A stretch of DNA of 64,000 nt from Oscillospiraceae bacterium. GTDB lineage: Bacteria > Bacillota > Clostridia > Oscillospirales > Ruminococcaceae. The stretch is taken from NCBI GenBank assembly GCA_016291435.1, contig JAEEXH010000002.1:1-64000 (forward strand). Direction: 5' to 3'. A model generated the notes under the pieces. It was not told the DNA's origin. It was given only the letters and a program-made list of their open reading frames with translations, and searched no databases. Positions 42,826 to 52,625 of this stretch are shown piece after piece (position 1 is the first letter of the stretch; each line of letters begins with the position of its first letter). Made by a program: the position numbers and the translations under genes.

Positions 42826-44202
42826 ATGAATCAACACGATCACACTGCCACTCTCCGCACTCTATGCGAGGAGCTGCGCAGTTATTCCACACTGGATCCC
42901 GCGCTCTATCAGAAATATCAGGTCAACCGCGGGCTGCGCCGCTCCGACGGCACCGGCGTTGTGGCAGGCATCACCAAGATCTGCAATGTCCACGGCTATG
43001 TCATCAATGAAGGCGAGCTGGATCCGATCCCCGGCGAGCTCATTTACCGCGGCTATCAGATCACGGATCTCGTACACGCGGTCGAAAAGGACAACCGCTT
43101 CGGATTTGAAGAAGTGGCCTATCTGCTGCTGTTCGGCAAGCTCCCGACGGCAGATCAGCTCAGTGAATTTCAGCAGCTTCTTGCAGAAAACCGTGAGCTG
43201 CCCGACGGCTTTATCATCGACATGATCGCGAAGGCGCCGTCCAAAAACATCATGAACAAGATGGCGCGCTCTGTGCTCGCACTCTACTCCTACGACGACG
43301 ACTGCGAGGTGCGCACACTCGAAAACGAAGTGCGCATTGCAATTTCGATGATTGCGCGGCTGCCTGTCATCATGACCGCGGCATATCAGGTGAAGCGGCA
43401 GCATTTTGACGGCGAGAGCTTCATCCTGCACCCGACCAGACCCGAGGAATGCAACGCGCAGACGATTCTTTCGCTGCTGCGTCTCGACCGGCAGTATACA
43501 CCCGAGGAAGCGCATCTGCTCGACATCTGCATGATGCTGCACGCAGAGCACGGCGGCGGCAACAACTCCGCGTTCACCTGCCGTGTGCTGACATCCTCCG
43601 GCACAGACCCCTATTCTGCATATTCCGCTGCAATCGGCGCACTGAAGGGCTTCCGTCACGGCGGCGCCAATATCAAAGCCGTCGAGCAGCTTCACCTCTT
43701 CCGCGAGCGCATCAAGAATCCCGATGACGAGGGCGCAATCGCCGATCTGCTCAGAAAGATCCTCCGGCGCGAGGAGGGTGACGGCGCAGGGCTTGTCTAC
43801 GGTATGGGTCATGCGGTCTATACCCTCTCTGACCCGCGTGCGCTGCTGCTCAAGGAGAAGGCCTATGAGCTGGCAAAGGGCACAGAGCATGAGCGTGATT
43901 TCAAGCTGCTCAGTGCGATCGAGCGCATCACGCCGGAGCTTGTGCGCGAAAAATCCGCAAGAGCCGCGGCGAAGAATGTCTGCGCGAATGTTGACCTCTA
44001 CTCCGGTCTTGTCTATGAGATGCTCGGCATCCCGAGCGATCTGCTGACGCCGATGTTTGCAGTCTCGCGCATCGCGGGCTGGGCGGCACACCGCATCGAA
44101 GAAGTGCTGACCGGCGGCAGAATCATCCGCCCGGCATATAAATCCATCACAAAAACAACCGCATATGTCCCGCTGGCGGAGCGCACCGCCCAGACGAAAT
44201 GA
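42826..44202 (+). CDS. Citrate synthase
   Basis: 458 residues; GAAAGGACACTCCCT before the ATG. Motifs of the family: LIYRGYQITDLV near residue 70, LHAEHGGGNNSAFTCR (active-site His), FRHGGANIKAV, GMGHAVYTLSDPRA (second His) and DLYSGLVYEMLGIP (Asp). The long form with an N-terminal extension is typical of clostridial si-type enzymes. It condenses acetyl-CoA, made by the pyruvate oxidoreductase, with oxaloacetate. A dedicated methylcitrate role cannot be excluded. The next gene overlaps as ATGA. Confidence 0.93.
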   Translation: MNQHDHTATLRTLCEELRSYSTLDPALYQKYQVNRGLRRSDGTGVVAGITKICNVHGYVINEGELDPIPGELIYRGYQITDLVHAVEKDNRFGFEEVAYLLLFGKLPTADQLSEFQQLLAENRELPDGFIIDMIAKAPSKNIMNKMARSVLALYSYDDDCEVRTLENEVRIAISMIARLPVIMTAAYQVKRQHFDGESFILHPTRPEECNAQTILSLLRLDRQYTPEEAHLLDICMMLHAEHGGGNNSAFTCRVLTSSGTDPYSAYSAAIGALKGFRHGGANIKAVEQLHLFRERIKNPDDEGAIADLLRKILRREEGDGAGLVYGMGHAVYTLSDPRALLLKEKAYELAKGTEHERDFKLLSAIERITPELVREKSARAAAKNVCANVDLYSGLVYEMLGIPSDLLTPMFAVSRIAGWAAHRIEEVLTGGRIIRPAYKSITKTTAYVPLAERTAQTK

Positions 44203-45539
44203 TCCGCAGACTGCTGAGCGGCATGCTTGCCGCGTTCCTGACGGTGCAGCTTCCGTCCTGCGCGTTTTCCGGCAATGTCGAAACGATGCTCTCTCCGCCC
44301 CGTCTGACGGTTGAGCAGGAGAATATCTACCGCGCCTTACAGGCGGCAGTCGGCAGCTCTGTCAGCCTGAAATATCCGAAATCGGGCGAGCGGCTCTCCG
44401 CTTTTACGGTCGAGGATCTTGACGGCGACGGACAGGATGAAGCAATCGTCTTTTACGAGAGCAGCCGAAGCACGGAGGATGAGAACCGCCTGCGGCTCGG
44501 GCTGCTGGCACAGGAGGACGGCACATGGCGCGCAATGGCGGAATACCCGACGGCGGGCGCTGAGGTCGAGCGCATCGACATTGAACAGCTCGGCACAAAT
44601 TCCCGCAAGAATCTCGTCATCCGATACAGCGTTGTAGACGGCGCAAACCGCACCGCAGAGGTGCTGCATTATGACGACAAGGCGCTGACCCGCACGCTCT
44701 CGCTGCCCTATTCCCGCATGAGCGTCACAGACCTGGACGGCGACGGCACACGCGAGCTGCTGGTGCTCTCGGGCTCCACAACCTCTGCAACAGCCTCCGC
44801 GACTGTCTATGCACTGGATGAAAAAGGCAGCTATCTGCAAACATCCGCACAGCTTCCCGAAACAGTTACGGAGATCAGTTCCATCGGCTATGGCACGGTT
44901 CCCGCGCTGTACGGCACCGGACAGATCCCCGCGATCTTTGTGGACGGCAGCTCCGGCGCAACCACTGCGCAGACGGTCGTGCTCTCCTATGCGGACAGCG
45001 CACTCACACTTGTTTACACCGACAGCCCCGACCGCTTCCCGAATACATCCCGTCCCGCCGGTCTCCTGACGGCTGACCTGAACGGCGACGGCGAGCCTGA
45101 GATTCCGGTGCAGACTGTTTTCTACGGCTACGCAAACGCGGAGGACGGCTCCCCGCTCAGCATGACGAACTGGTATGTCTGCCGCGGCGGTGTGCTGATG
45201 CTCGAATATTCCTCCTACTACGCCGTGCAGGAGGGCTATGTCTTCCTGCTGCCGAAGCGCTGGGAGCGCAGGGTCACGGCAGTCCCGGAGGATGAGGAGA
45301 TCGTCTTCTATGAATATGATCCCGACACGCAGAAGGAGGACGGCAGCCCCGTGCTCCGCGCCCCGCTGCTGCGGCTCCGCACCGTGACAGATCCCGTGCA
45401 GGCAGATAATTTACAGGAAAACGGCTATCTGCTGATTCAGAAGCGCGGCGGCAGCTATTACCTCGCGAACGCAGAATCCGGCAGCGCCTCGCTCACACTG
45501 ACACAGAGCGAGCTGCTCTTTGCAATGAAATATCTATGA
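44199..45539 (+). CDS. Exported protein with three DxDGDG-type calcium-binding loops
   Basis: 446 residues, overlapping the citrate synthase stop. N-terminal signal segment with a weak lipobox (LPSC). Three integrin-like/VCBS-type loops occur: VEDLDGDGQDEAIVFY near residue 70, VTDLDGDGTRELLVLS near 178 and TADLNGDGEPEIPVQT near 290; such loops bind calcium in beta-propeller-like folds. The rest is beta-rich. Function unknown; the operon position between citrate synthase and a two-component system does not define it. It is read into the response-regulator gene 25 bp downstream. Confidence 0.75.
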   Translation: MIRRLLSGMLAAFLTVQLPSCAFSGNVETMLSPPRLTVEQENIYRALQAAVGSSVSLKYPKSGERLSAFTVEDLDGDGQDEAIVFYESSRSTEDENRLRLGLLAQEDGTWRAMAEYPTAGAEVERIDIEQLGTNSRKNLVIRYSVVDGANRTAEVLHYDDKALTRTLSLPYSRMSVTDLDGDGTRELLVLSGSTTSATASATVYALDEKGSYLQTSAQLPETVTEISSIGYGTVPALYGTGQIPAIFVDGSSGATTAQTVVLSYADSALTLVYTDSPDRFPNTSRPAGLLTADLNGDGEPEIPVQTVFYGYANAEDGSPLSMTNWYVCRGGVLMLEYSSYYAVQEGYVFLLPKRWERRVTAVPEDEEIVFYEYDPDTQKEDGSPVLRAPLLRLRTVTDPVQADNLQENGYLLIQKRGGSYYLANAESGSASLTLTQSELLFAMKYL

Positions 45540-45564
45540 ACCGAATGAAAGGCAGGTGCTTTGA

Positions 45565-46278
45565 ATGAAGCGTGTACTGGTCTGTGAGGATGAAGACGTC
45601 ATCCGCGAATTTGTGGTCATCAATCTGAAGCGCGCAGGCTACGATGTGGTCGATGTGAGCTGCGGCGAGGATGCCCTCACCATGTTCGATCAGGAGAACG
45701 GCAATTTTGACATTGTGCTGCTCGACATCATGATGCCCGGCATCGACGGATTCACCGTCTGCAAGCGGCTCAGAGAGCGTTCCTCCACCATCGGCATCAT
45801 CATGCTGACGGCGAAGGCGCAGGAGATGGACAAGGTCAACGGCCTGATGATTGGCGCAGATGACTACATCACCAAGCCCTTTGCCCCCTCGGAGCTCACC
45901 GCCCGCGTCGATGCGATCTACCGCAGAGTCTGCATGAGCTTCATGAAGACCGAGAAGACCACCGTGCTCGAATCGGGCCCGTTTGTGCTCAATCTCAAGA
46001 GCCGCACCATCACCAAGAACGGCAAGCCGATCGACCTCACGCAGGTGGAATATCAGATCCTCGAATATTTCCTCAACAACAAGAATACCGCTCTTGACCG
46101 TGCGAGCATTCTCTCGCATATCTGGGGCGACAGCTACTACGGCGACAACAAGATCGTCGATGTCAACATCCGCCGCATCCGCATGAAGATCGAGGATGAC
46201 CCCTCCGATCCGAAGTATATCATCACAATCTGGGGCTACGGCTACAAGTGGGAAGAGAACCCGGATAACCGCCGGTAA
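45565..46278 (+). CDS. OmpR/PhoB-family response regulator
   Basis: 237 residues. Receiver domain with acidic pocket EDEDV, phospho-acceptor Asp in LLDIMMPGIDG (near 55), Thr in MLTAKAQ and Lys in DYITKPFAPSEL. The C-terminal winged helix includes EYQILEYFLNNKNTALDRASILSHIWG and VDVNIRRIRMKIEDDP. Likely transcriptional regulator paired with the kinase encoded next. Targets unknown. Confidence 0.95.
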   Translation: MKRVLVCEDEDVIREFVVINLKRAGYDVVDVSCGEDALTMFDQENGNFDIVLLDIMMPGIDGFTVCKRLRERSSTIGIIMLTAKAQEMDKVNGLMIGADDYITKPFAPSELTARVDAIYRRVCMSFMKTEKTTVLESGPFVLNLKSRTITKNGKPIDLTQVEYQILEYFLNNKNTALDRASILSHIWGDSYYGDNKIVDVNIRRIRMKIEDDPSDPKYIITIWGYGYKWEENPDNRR

Positions 46279-46293
46279 AGGAGACGCCGCATC

Positions 46294-47742
46294 ATGGCGA
46301 AAAAAAGCATTACCCGCCGCTGGATCCTCAATAACCTCGGCGTGATCGTGCTGATCCTGCTGGCGATCGAGCTGGCGCTGATCTACGGCGTGCAGAGCTA
46401 TTTCTATAACTCCGCACGCACCTACATGGTCTCGAAGATCAATGCCGTCAACGGCGTCCTGACAAACTACGCGCGCGCCTCGGGCACAAACCTCAACACA
46501 GAGCTCCGCCGCACGCTTGAGACCTTCTCCGACAAGGACAAGATGGAGCTCATGGCGATCGACTATGACGGCATGATCGTCCTCACCTCCTCGGGATTCT
46601 CTCCCGACTACGAGATCAGCATGCCGGACTACGATGCCGCGATGCACGGCACCGGCAGCTACGGTTACAGCACCTCCGTCACAGAAAACGGCGAACGCAT
46701 CATGGCGGTCAGCATCCCGATCACGGAGATCAGCGGCGAATACAGCGCGATCCGTGTTGTCACATCGCTGGAAACCATCGACGAGACCATCCGCGCATTT
46801 GTCCTCTGGATGACGCTGCTGGCAGTGGCGATTCTGCTGCTGCTCGGTCTCTCCGACCTCTACTTCGTCGGACTGATCCTGCGCCCGATCCGCGAGATCA
46901 ACGCGAACACGGAAAAATTTGCACAGGGCGATTTCAGCGCACGCATCCGGCAGGAGAGCGAGGATGAGATCGGCGAGCTCTGCCGCGGCATCAACCACAT
47001 GGCTGACGAGCTCTCGACCGCAGAAACGATGAAAAACGAATTCATCAGCTCCGTCTCGCACGAGCTCCGCACGCCGCTCACGGCAATCAAGGGCTGGGCG
47101 GAAACGCTCACCTACATGGCAGAGCCCCCGAGCGAAGGGGAACCGGCTGAGCCTGCCGATCCCGAAATGATGCGGAAGGGTCTGCGCGTCATCGTCGGCG
47201 AGACAGAGCGCCTCTCGGAAATGGTCGAGGAGCTGCTCGATTTCTCGCGCATGCAGAGCGGTCACTTCACGCTGCAAATGGCAACAATGGATGTGCTCGC
47301 TGAGCTCGGCGACGCGGTGCTCATCTATATGGAGCGCGCAAAGAAGGATGACATCCGCCTGACTTACTCGGAGCCTGAGAACCTGCCGTTCATCATCGGC
47401 GACAAGAACCGCATCCGGCAGGTCTTCATCAATGTCATCGACAACGCGATCAAATATACCGAAAAGGGCGGCTTTGTCGCAGTCACCGCAGAGGCGGCAG
47501 AAAACGACACCCTCGTCCGCATCACCGTGCAGGATACCGGCTGCGGCATCAAGCAGTCCGATCTTGCAAAGGTCAAGACAAAATTCTATAAACCGAACCA
47601 CACCAAGCGCGGCTCCGGCATCGGGCTGGCAGTCGCCGATGAGATCATTTCGCTGCACAAGGGCACACTGGAGCTTGAGAGCGAGGAGGGTGTCGGCACA
47701 ACCGTCATCATCACGCTCCCGGCAAAGCCGAAGGAAGGCTGA
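46294..47742 (+). CDS. Membrane sensor histidine kinase
   Basis: 482 residues; GTAAAGGAGACGCCGCATC before the ATG. Two membrane segments (NLGVIVLILLAIELALIYGV, residues ~12-32, and FVLWMTLLAVAILLLLGLSDLYFV, ~170-195) flank an extracellular sensor of ~135 residues. HAMP (LRPIREINANTEKFAQGDFSARI), the phospho-His in SSVSHELRTPLTAIKGWAE, and N/G boxes (INVIDNAIKYT, VQDTGCGI, GSGIGLAVADEI) follow. It phosphorylates the adjacent regulator. Walk-like architecture but without a PAS domain. An insert (PPSEGEPAEPADPE) lies just after the H-box. Confidence 0.95.
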   Translation: MAKKSITRRWILNNLGVIVLILLAIELALIYGVQSYFYNSARTYMVSKINAVNGVLTNYARASGTNLNTELRRTLETFSDKDKMELMAIDYDGMIVLTSSGFSPDYEISMPDYDAAMHGTGSYGYSTSVTENGERIMAVSIPITEISGEYSAIRVVTSLETIDETIRAFVLWMTLLAVAILLLLGLSDLYFVGLILRPIREINANTEKFAQGDFSARIRQESEDEIGELCRGINHMADELSTAETMKNEFISSVSHELRTPLTAIKGWAETLTYMAEPPSEGEPAEPADPEMMRKGLRVIVGETERLSEMVEELLDFSRMQSGHFTLQMATMDVLAELGDAVLIYMERAKKDDIRLTYSEPENLPFIIGDKNRIRQVFINVIDNAIKYTEKGGFVAVTAEAAENDTLVRITVQDTGCGIKQSDLAKVKTKFYKPNHTKRGSGIGLAVADEIISLHKGTLELESEEGVGTTVIITLPAKPKEG

Positions 47743-47781
47743 TGCCCCCGCAGGCAGCCCCCCGAAAGGACACAGGATACA

Positions 47782-49002
47782 ATGGCTGAAAAAGACGCGG
47801 CACTCGCAGCCGCAAAAGCAGAATACGCCCACCGTTCAAAAATCGGCGGGCAGGCGCTCATTGAGGGTGTCATGATGAAGGGTGCGTTCCGCGGCGCAAT
47901 GGCTTGCCGCCTCCCGAACGGCGAGATCGACCTGGAAACATGGGATCTCCCCGCAGAGTGGACAACCGATCCGAAGACCGGCGAGAAAAAGCTCCTGCGT
48001 CCGTGGTACACAAGGATCCCGCTCGTGCGCGGTGTCTACGGCTTCTTCGACTCCGCAGTCGGCGGCTACAAGTGCATGATGAAATCTGCGGAAAAGCAGA
48101 TGGACGAGGAAATCGACAGCTTCTGCAAATGGAAAAAGGAGCAGAAGATCGACAAGCTCGAAGAAGACGAGCAGAAGATAAGATTCGCAGAATGGTACAG
48201 AGCGGAGCGGAAGCGTCTCGATGAGGAAAAGGCAAAGGAAGACGCGGATTATGTCCCGCTCGGCGAGCCGGACGATGACACGATTGCCCGCAGATGGGAC
48301 TATCTTGTCAAGGCAAGCGAACACTATGACTACGAGGAGCCGGGCAAATTTGAGCAGTGGCTCGATGACAAGCTGGGCGACAAGATCTTCGGCATCATCA
48401 TGGGGATTGCTGCCGTGCTGAGCATCGTCATCGCCTTCGGACTGTTCCTCTGGCTCCCGCGCTTCACGGTCGGGCTCATCAAGCCGCTGACCGAAAGCCG
48501 CATCATCCGCTCCTGCGCGGAGGGTCTTGTCAAGATGGCAATTTTCATCGGCTATATGGCATTCACCGGCTGCATGAAATCCGTCCGCCGCACCTATGAA
48601 TATCACGGCGCAGAGCACAAGACCATCGCCTGCTTTGAGGCAGCACTCCCGCTCACCGTCGAGAATGTGAAGAAGCAGTGCCGGTTCCACCCGCGCTGCG
48701 GCACCAGCTTCATCTTCCTTGTGCTGATCATCAGCATCTTCTTCGGCTGCTTCAATCCGTTTGACATTGTCTGGCAGCGCGTGCTCTTTTCGCTGGCGAT
48801 TCTGCCGGTCATCATGGGCGTCAGCTATGAGGTCATCCGATACGCAGGCCGCAAGGAAAACATCCTGACGAAGATTCTCTCCGCGCCCGGTCTCTGGGTG
48901 CAGCGCATCACAACAAGAGAGCCGGATGCCTCACAGATCGAATGCGCGATTGCCGCAATGACCCCCTGCATCCCCGAAAATCTGGAAGACGATGAATGGT
49001 AA
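47782..49002 (+). CDS. DUF1385 family membrane protein
   Basis: 406 residues. Diagnostic RSKIGGQALIEGVMMKG at residue ~15, then GAEHKTIACFEAALPLTVENVKKQCRFHPRCGTSFIFLVLII near 275. Hydrophobic segments follow residue 210. Known DUF1385 proteins are ~300-330 long; here a charged insert (~100-195, DEEIDSFCKWKKEQKIDKLEEDEQ..) accounts for the excess. Function unknown in the family, though in Bacillota the gene is usually found beside prmC and prfA, as here with prmC one gene downstream. Confidence 0.9.
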   Translation: MAEKDAALAAAKAEYAHRSKIGGQALIEGVMMKGAFRGAMACRLPNGEIDLETWDLPAEWTTDPKTGEKKLLRPWYTRIPLVRGVYGFFDSAVGGYKCMMKSAEKQMDEEIDSFCKWKKEQKIDKLEEDEQKIRFAEWYRAERKRLDEEKAKEDADYVPLGEPDDDTIARRWDYLVKASEHYDYEEPGKFEQWLDDKLGDKIFGIIMGIAAVLSIVIAFGLFLWLPRFTVGLIKPLTESRIIRSCAEGLVKMAIFIGYMAFTGCMKSVRRTYEYHGAEHKTIACFEAALPLTVENVKKQCRFHPRCGTSFIFLVLIISIFFGCFNPFDIVWQRVLFSLAILPVIMGVSYEVIRYAGRKENILTKILSAPGLWVQRITTREPDASQIECAIAAMTPCIPENLEDDEW

Positions 49003-49008
49003 ACACCG

Positions 49009-49521
49009 ATGATCGTGACAGAAAACCGCTATGATCTCGCCTATGCACGCGCTGTTGCATGGAATCAGCCGTTTGAGTATCTCTGGATCGGGCTGCTCGC
49101 CTACGGTGGATACCGCCTCCTGCACATGCTTTGGACGCTTGCCGCAAACGGGCTGCTCCTGCGTGCGCTCCGGCTGCCGCAGTTTTATATCGTCCCTGCC
49201 ATGGTCGCACTGCTTGTTTTGCTTTACATCCTGCGGATGCCCTTTATGAAGCAAAGGCGCTGGGCAAAGGATGACCCGGTCGCTGTCTGGGCATTTTCGG
49301 CGGAGAAATTCACCTGCGACTTCACGCGCCGCGGCTATTCCTCACACAGCGATTACAGCTATGCGAATGTCCGCTCAGCAAAGCGCCGCAAGGGATATTT
49401 CAAGCTGTCACTGGACTCGCTCGGCGCGGTCATCATCATGGATCACATGTTCCGTGAGGGCACGCCCGAAGATCTCGAAGCGCTGCTGATCACAGTGCTC
49501 GGCAGCAAATACAAATTCTGA
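49009..49521 (+). CDS. YcxB-like membrane protein
   Basis: 170 residues, starting six bases after the preceding stop with little ribosome-binding site, so probably translationally coupled. Two membrane segments (YLWIGLLAYGGYRLLHMLW and YIVPAMVALLVLLYIL) precede a soluble beta-rich domain (VWAFSAEKFTCDF..DYSYANVRSAKRRKGYFKLSL), the arrangement of YcxB-like proteins. Function unknown. Confidence 0.65.
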   Translation: MIVTENRYDLAYARAVAWNQPFEYLWIGLLAYGGYRLLHMLWTLAANGLLLRALRLPQFYIVPAMVALLVLLYILRMPFMKQRRWAKDDPVAVWAFSAEKFTCDFTRRGYSSHSDYSYANVRSAKRRKGYFKLSLDSLGAVIIMDHMFREGTPEDLEALLITVLGSKYKF

Positions 49522-49532
49522 CAGGATACGAT

Positions 49533-50345
49533 ATGAAAATCACAGACCCCGTGCTCCGCAAAGAGCTCACGGACATTCTGGAGGCAGGCGGCATCGAAGA
49601 CGCCGCGCTCGAAGCACAGTGGATCGCGGAGGATATCCCGGATGCGGAAAAGGCAAGGGAGATCGCCCGCCGCCGCGCACAGCATGAGCCGCTGCAATAT
49701 CTGCTCGGCACATGGGAATTCTACGGGCTGACGCTCAGAGTCGGCAAAGGGGTGCTCATCCCGCGTGCCGACACGGAAACACTGGTGGATGCGGTGCTCA
49801 GCCGTCTGCCGCAGACGCCGAAGCCGGAGATTGCAGATCTCTGCACCGGCAGCGGATGCATTGCCCTCGCGCTGAAATCGCAGCGGAGAGACGCAGAGAT
49901 CATCGGCATCGAGAAAAGCCATGACGCCATGCAGTATGCCGTCATCAATGAAATGCACCTTTCGCTCGGCGTGCAGTTCTTTCACGGCGATGTGACCGAT
50001 CCCGCTGTGTACGGGCTGTTCCGGGGGCTGGACGCCGTTGTGAGCAACCCGCCCTATCTCACGGCAGAGGACATGCGGCATTTGCAGCCGGAGGTCACAT
50101 ATGAGCCGGAGACGGCACTCGCGGGCGGAGAAGACGGTCTCTGCTTCTACCGCATCATCACGGAGAAATGGAAGGGCGCGCTGAAAACAGGCGGGCTTCT
50201 CGCATATGAAGCAGGCATCGGGCAGGCAGACGCCGTGGCGGAGATTCTCCGCGCAAACGGCTTCACCGGCATTGAGCAGATCGCCGACTTAAACGGCATC
50301 GCGCGCGTGATACTCGGATTCAAAGACGAACAGTCTATACGATAG
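49533..50345 (+). CDS. prmC: Peptide chain release factor N5-glutamine methyltransferase
   Basis: 270 residues. N-terminal helical domain, then [30 protein letters not shown] (SAM site) and [13 protein letters not shown] (catalytic NPPY). It methylates the GGQ glutamine of release factors. Unlike many Bacillota, prfA is not adjacent; recA follows after 17 bp. Confidence 0.95.
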   Translation: MKITDPVLRKELTDILEAGGIEDAALEAQWIAEDIPDAEKAREIARRRAQHEPLQYLLGTWEFYGLTLRVGKGVLIPRADTETLVDAVLSRLPQTPKPEIADLCTGSGCIALALKSQRRDAEIIGIEKSHDAMQYAVINEMHLSLGVQFFHGDVTDPAVYGLFRGLDAVVSNPPYLTAEDMRHLQPEVTYEPETALAGGEDGLCFYRIITEKWKGALKTGGLLAYEAGIGQADAVAEILRANGFTGIEQIADLNGIARVILGFKDEQSIR

Positions 50346-50362
50346 AAAGGAAAGATACACAC

Positions 50363-51550
50363 ATGGCAAAGCAGGATCTCAAGAAGAAGCAGACCGGCAT
50401 GGTCGTTCCCGCCAGCAAAGAGGAGCGCGAGAAGGCGCTCAAAAACGCCATCGCACAGCTCGAAAAGCAGTACGGCGCAGGTGCCGTCATGCGGCTCGGT
50501 CAGCGCACCACAGCGAATGTGCAGGCGATCTCGACCGGCTCCCTGACCCTCGATATGGCACTCGGCATCGGCGGTGTCCCCCGCGGGCGCATCGTCGAGA
50601 TCTACGGACCGGAAAGCTCCGGCAAAACGACCGTCGCGCTCCAGATCATCGCAGAGGCACAAAAACAGGGCGGCGAAGCGGCGTTCATCGACGTGGAGCA
50701 TGCGCTCGACCCTGTCTATGCGGAAGCACTCGGCGTCAACATCGACAACCTGCTGGTCTCCCAGCCGGACAGCGGTGAGCAGGCGCTGGAAATCGCGGAA
50801 GCACTCGTGCGCTCCGGCGCGATCGACGTCATCGTCATCGACTCCGTTGCGGCAATGACAACCCGTGCGGAAATCGAAGGCGAAATGGGCGACTCCCATG
50901 TCGGTATGCTCGCACGCCTCATGTCGCAGGCCATGCGCAAGCTGACCCCTGTTATTTCCAAGTCGAACTGCGTCGCGGTGTTCATCAATCAGATCCGCGA
51001 GAAGATCGGCGTCATGTACGGCAACCCCGAGACCACCACGGGCGGCAGAGCGCTCAAGTTCTACGCATCCGTCCGCATGGAGGTGCGCAAGGGTGAGGCG
51101 ATCAAGAACGGCGCCGAGGTCATCGGCAGCCGCACCCGCGTCAAGGTCGTGAAGAACAAGGTCGCACCGCCCTTCCGTGAGTGTGAATTCGATATGATGT
51201 ACGGCAAGGGCATTTCCCGCATTGGCGAGGTGCTCGATCTTGCCGTGGAGCTTGATATCATCCACAAGAGCGGCTCCTGGTTCAGCTACGGCGACCGTAA
51301 GCTGGGTCAGGGCAGAGATGCCGTCAAGGAGCTGCTGGAATCGGATCCCGCATTTGAGGCAGAGGTCGAGCAGAAGATCCTCGAGATGAAGGACAGCCTC
51401 GTGCTCGCCTCGAAGAAGAACAAGAAGGATGCGGCAGTCTCCGGCGCAAAGTCGAAGGCAGAGCAGGCAGCGGCAGAGACCGGCGCCGCGCTCGCAGAAA
51501 GCACCGCGGATTCCGATGAAAACTTTGAAGAGTTTTCGCCTGAGGAATGA
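50363..51550 (+). CDS. recA: Recombinase RecA
   Basis: 395 residues, with AAAGGAAAGATACACAC before the start. Walker [10 protein letters not shown], Walker [20 protein letters not shown] (L1 area) and [32 protein letters not shown] are intact. Strand exchange and SOS co-protease. A longer than usual C-terminal tail (~45 residues of Lys/Ala/Glu) ends acidic. recX overlaps its stop as ATGA. No LexA/SOS box was recognised just upstream, where prmC lies. Confidence 0.98.
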   Translation: MAKQDLKKKQTGMVVPASKEEREKALKNAIAQLEKQYGAGAVMRLGQRTTANVQAISTGSLTLDMALGIGGVPRGRIVEIYGPESSGKTTVALQIIAEAQKQGGEAAFIDVEHALDPVYAEALGVNIDNLLVSQPDSGEQALEIAEALVRSGAIDVIVIDSVAAMTTRAEIEGEMGDSHVGMLARLMSQAMRKLTPVISKSNCVAVFINQIREKIGVMYGNPETTTGGRALKFYASVRMEVRKGEAIKNGAEVIGSRTRVKVVKNKVAPPFRECEFDMMYGKGISRIGEVLDLAVELDIIHKSGSWFSYGDRKLGQGRDAVKELLESDPAFEAEVEQKILEMKDSLVLASKKNKKDAAVSGAKSKAEQAAAETGAALAESTADSDENFEEFSPEE

Positions 51551-52197
51551 TCATCACATCTGTTTCACCGTCGAAGGGCAAGCTCTTTGAAGTGACGCTC
51601 GACGACGGGCAGAAGCTCTGGCTGCATGCCGACCTGCTGGCGGAAGCCGCCCTGCACACGGGGGATTCCCTCTCTGCGGAGGACATCGCAAGGCTCCGGC
51701 ACCGTGCCGCGGAGCACCGCGCCTATGAATACGGGCTCTATCTGCTTGAAAAGCGCGGATACTCCTACCGCGAGCTCTATGACAAGCTCATGCACGCGCA
51801 GAACGCAGAGGAGGAGGCTGTCCTCACAGCGCTCGAAAAGCTCATGCGCTACGGCTTCCTGAACGACGCCCGCTACGCGGAGCAGCTTGCGCGGCATTTT
51901 GTCGAGGGGAAGAAATACGGCATCCGGCGCGCAGAATATGAGATGCGGCACCGCGGTCTCTCGCAGACCGACATCGACGATGCGCTCGCGGAGTTTGATG
52001 ACCCCGTGCGCATTTCGGAGACGCTTTCAGAGCTCCTGCATAAAAAATATGCGCGGTATCTCTCCGACCCCGATGACCGCAAGGCAATCGAGAAGGTCAC
52101 GGCGGCGCTCGTGCGGCGGGGATTTACCTATCAGCAGATCCGTTTTGCGATCGAAGATTATTACGCTTCTCCGGAAGATGAGGAGGAGGGAGACTGA
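51547..52197 (+). CDS. recX: Regulatory protein RecX
   Basis: 216 residues, overlapping recA. Tandem three-helix RecX repeats are visible: [69 protein letters not shown], and [19 protein letters not shown]. It modulates RecA filaments. Coupled translation keeps the ratio low. Its last base overlaps the next start. Confidence 0.92.
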   Translation: MIITSVSPSKGKLFEVTLDDGQKLWLHADLLAEAALHTGDSLSAEDIARLRHRAAEHRAYEYGLYLLEKRGYSYRELYDKLMHAQNAEEEAVLTALEKLMRYGFLNDARYAEQLARHFVEGKKYGIRRAEYEMRHRGLSQTDIDDALAEFDDPVRISETLSELLHKKYARYLSDPDDRKAIEKVTAALVRRGFTYQQIRFAIEDYYASPEDEEEGD

Positions 52198-52625
52198 TGG
52201 AGAACACGATCACTGTCCGGCAAACCACGCTGCTGCATGTGGTCATCTGTGCGGCTGTGCTCGGCATCGGCATGCTGCTCGGGCTGCTCATCGGCAAGCT
52301 GATTCTGCTCATTCTGCTGATGCTCCCGGGGCTTGGCTATGCACTGCATCTGATTTTCTGGTCGCTGGAATGCGACACAGCCTCCGGCACATTCACCTAC
52401 CGCACGCTGACGCAGGGCATCCGGACATTCACGGTATCCGATATCCGCAGCAAGCGCATCTCCGACGGCGGCTATCAGCGGAAGAATGAGCAATATGAGA
52501 TCTATGTCCACAAGGAGGGCATGAGCGAACGCATCTGCATGCCGCTCAGCAGGGCTGAGGCACTGCGGGCATATCTCGAAGCGCAGCCGCAGCCGCAGAC
52601 AGAGAAAGGAACCCCCGCCCCATGA
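52197..52625 (+). CDS. Unknown membrane protein with PH-like C-terminal region
   Basis: 142 residues; the start overlaps the recX stop by one base, with GAGGAGGGAGACTG upstream. Two close hydrophobic segments (LLHVVICAAVLGIGMLLGLLIGKLILLILLMLPGLGYAL) are followed by a beta-rich soluble part (FTYRTLTQGIRTFTVSDIRSKRI..YEIYVHKEG). The pattern resembles small bacterial PH-domain membrane proteins, which is tentative. No family assigned. Confidence 0.65.
   Translation: MENTITVRQTTLLHVVICAAVLGIGMLLGLLIGKLILLILLMLPGLGYALHLIFWSLECDTASGTFTYRTLTQGIRTFTVSDIRSKRISDGGYQRKNEQYEIYVHKEGMSERICMPLSRAEALRAYLEAQPQPQTEKGTPAP

Noticed and set aside
45493-47832. 779-residue minus-strand ORF over the two-component genes
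   Set aside because: Antisense shadow of a clear response regulator and histidine kinase.
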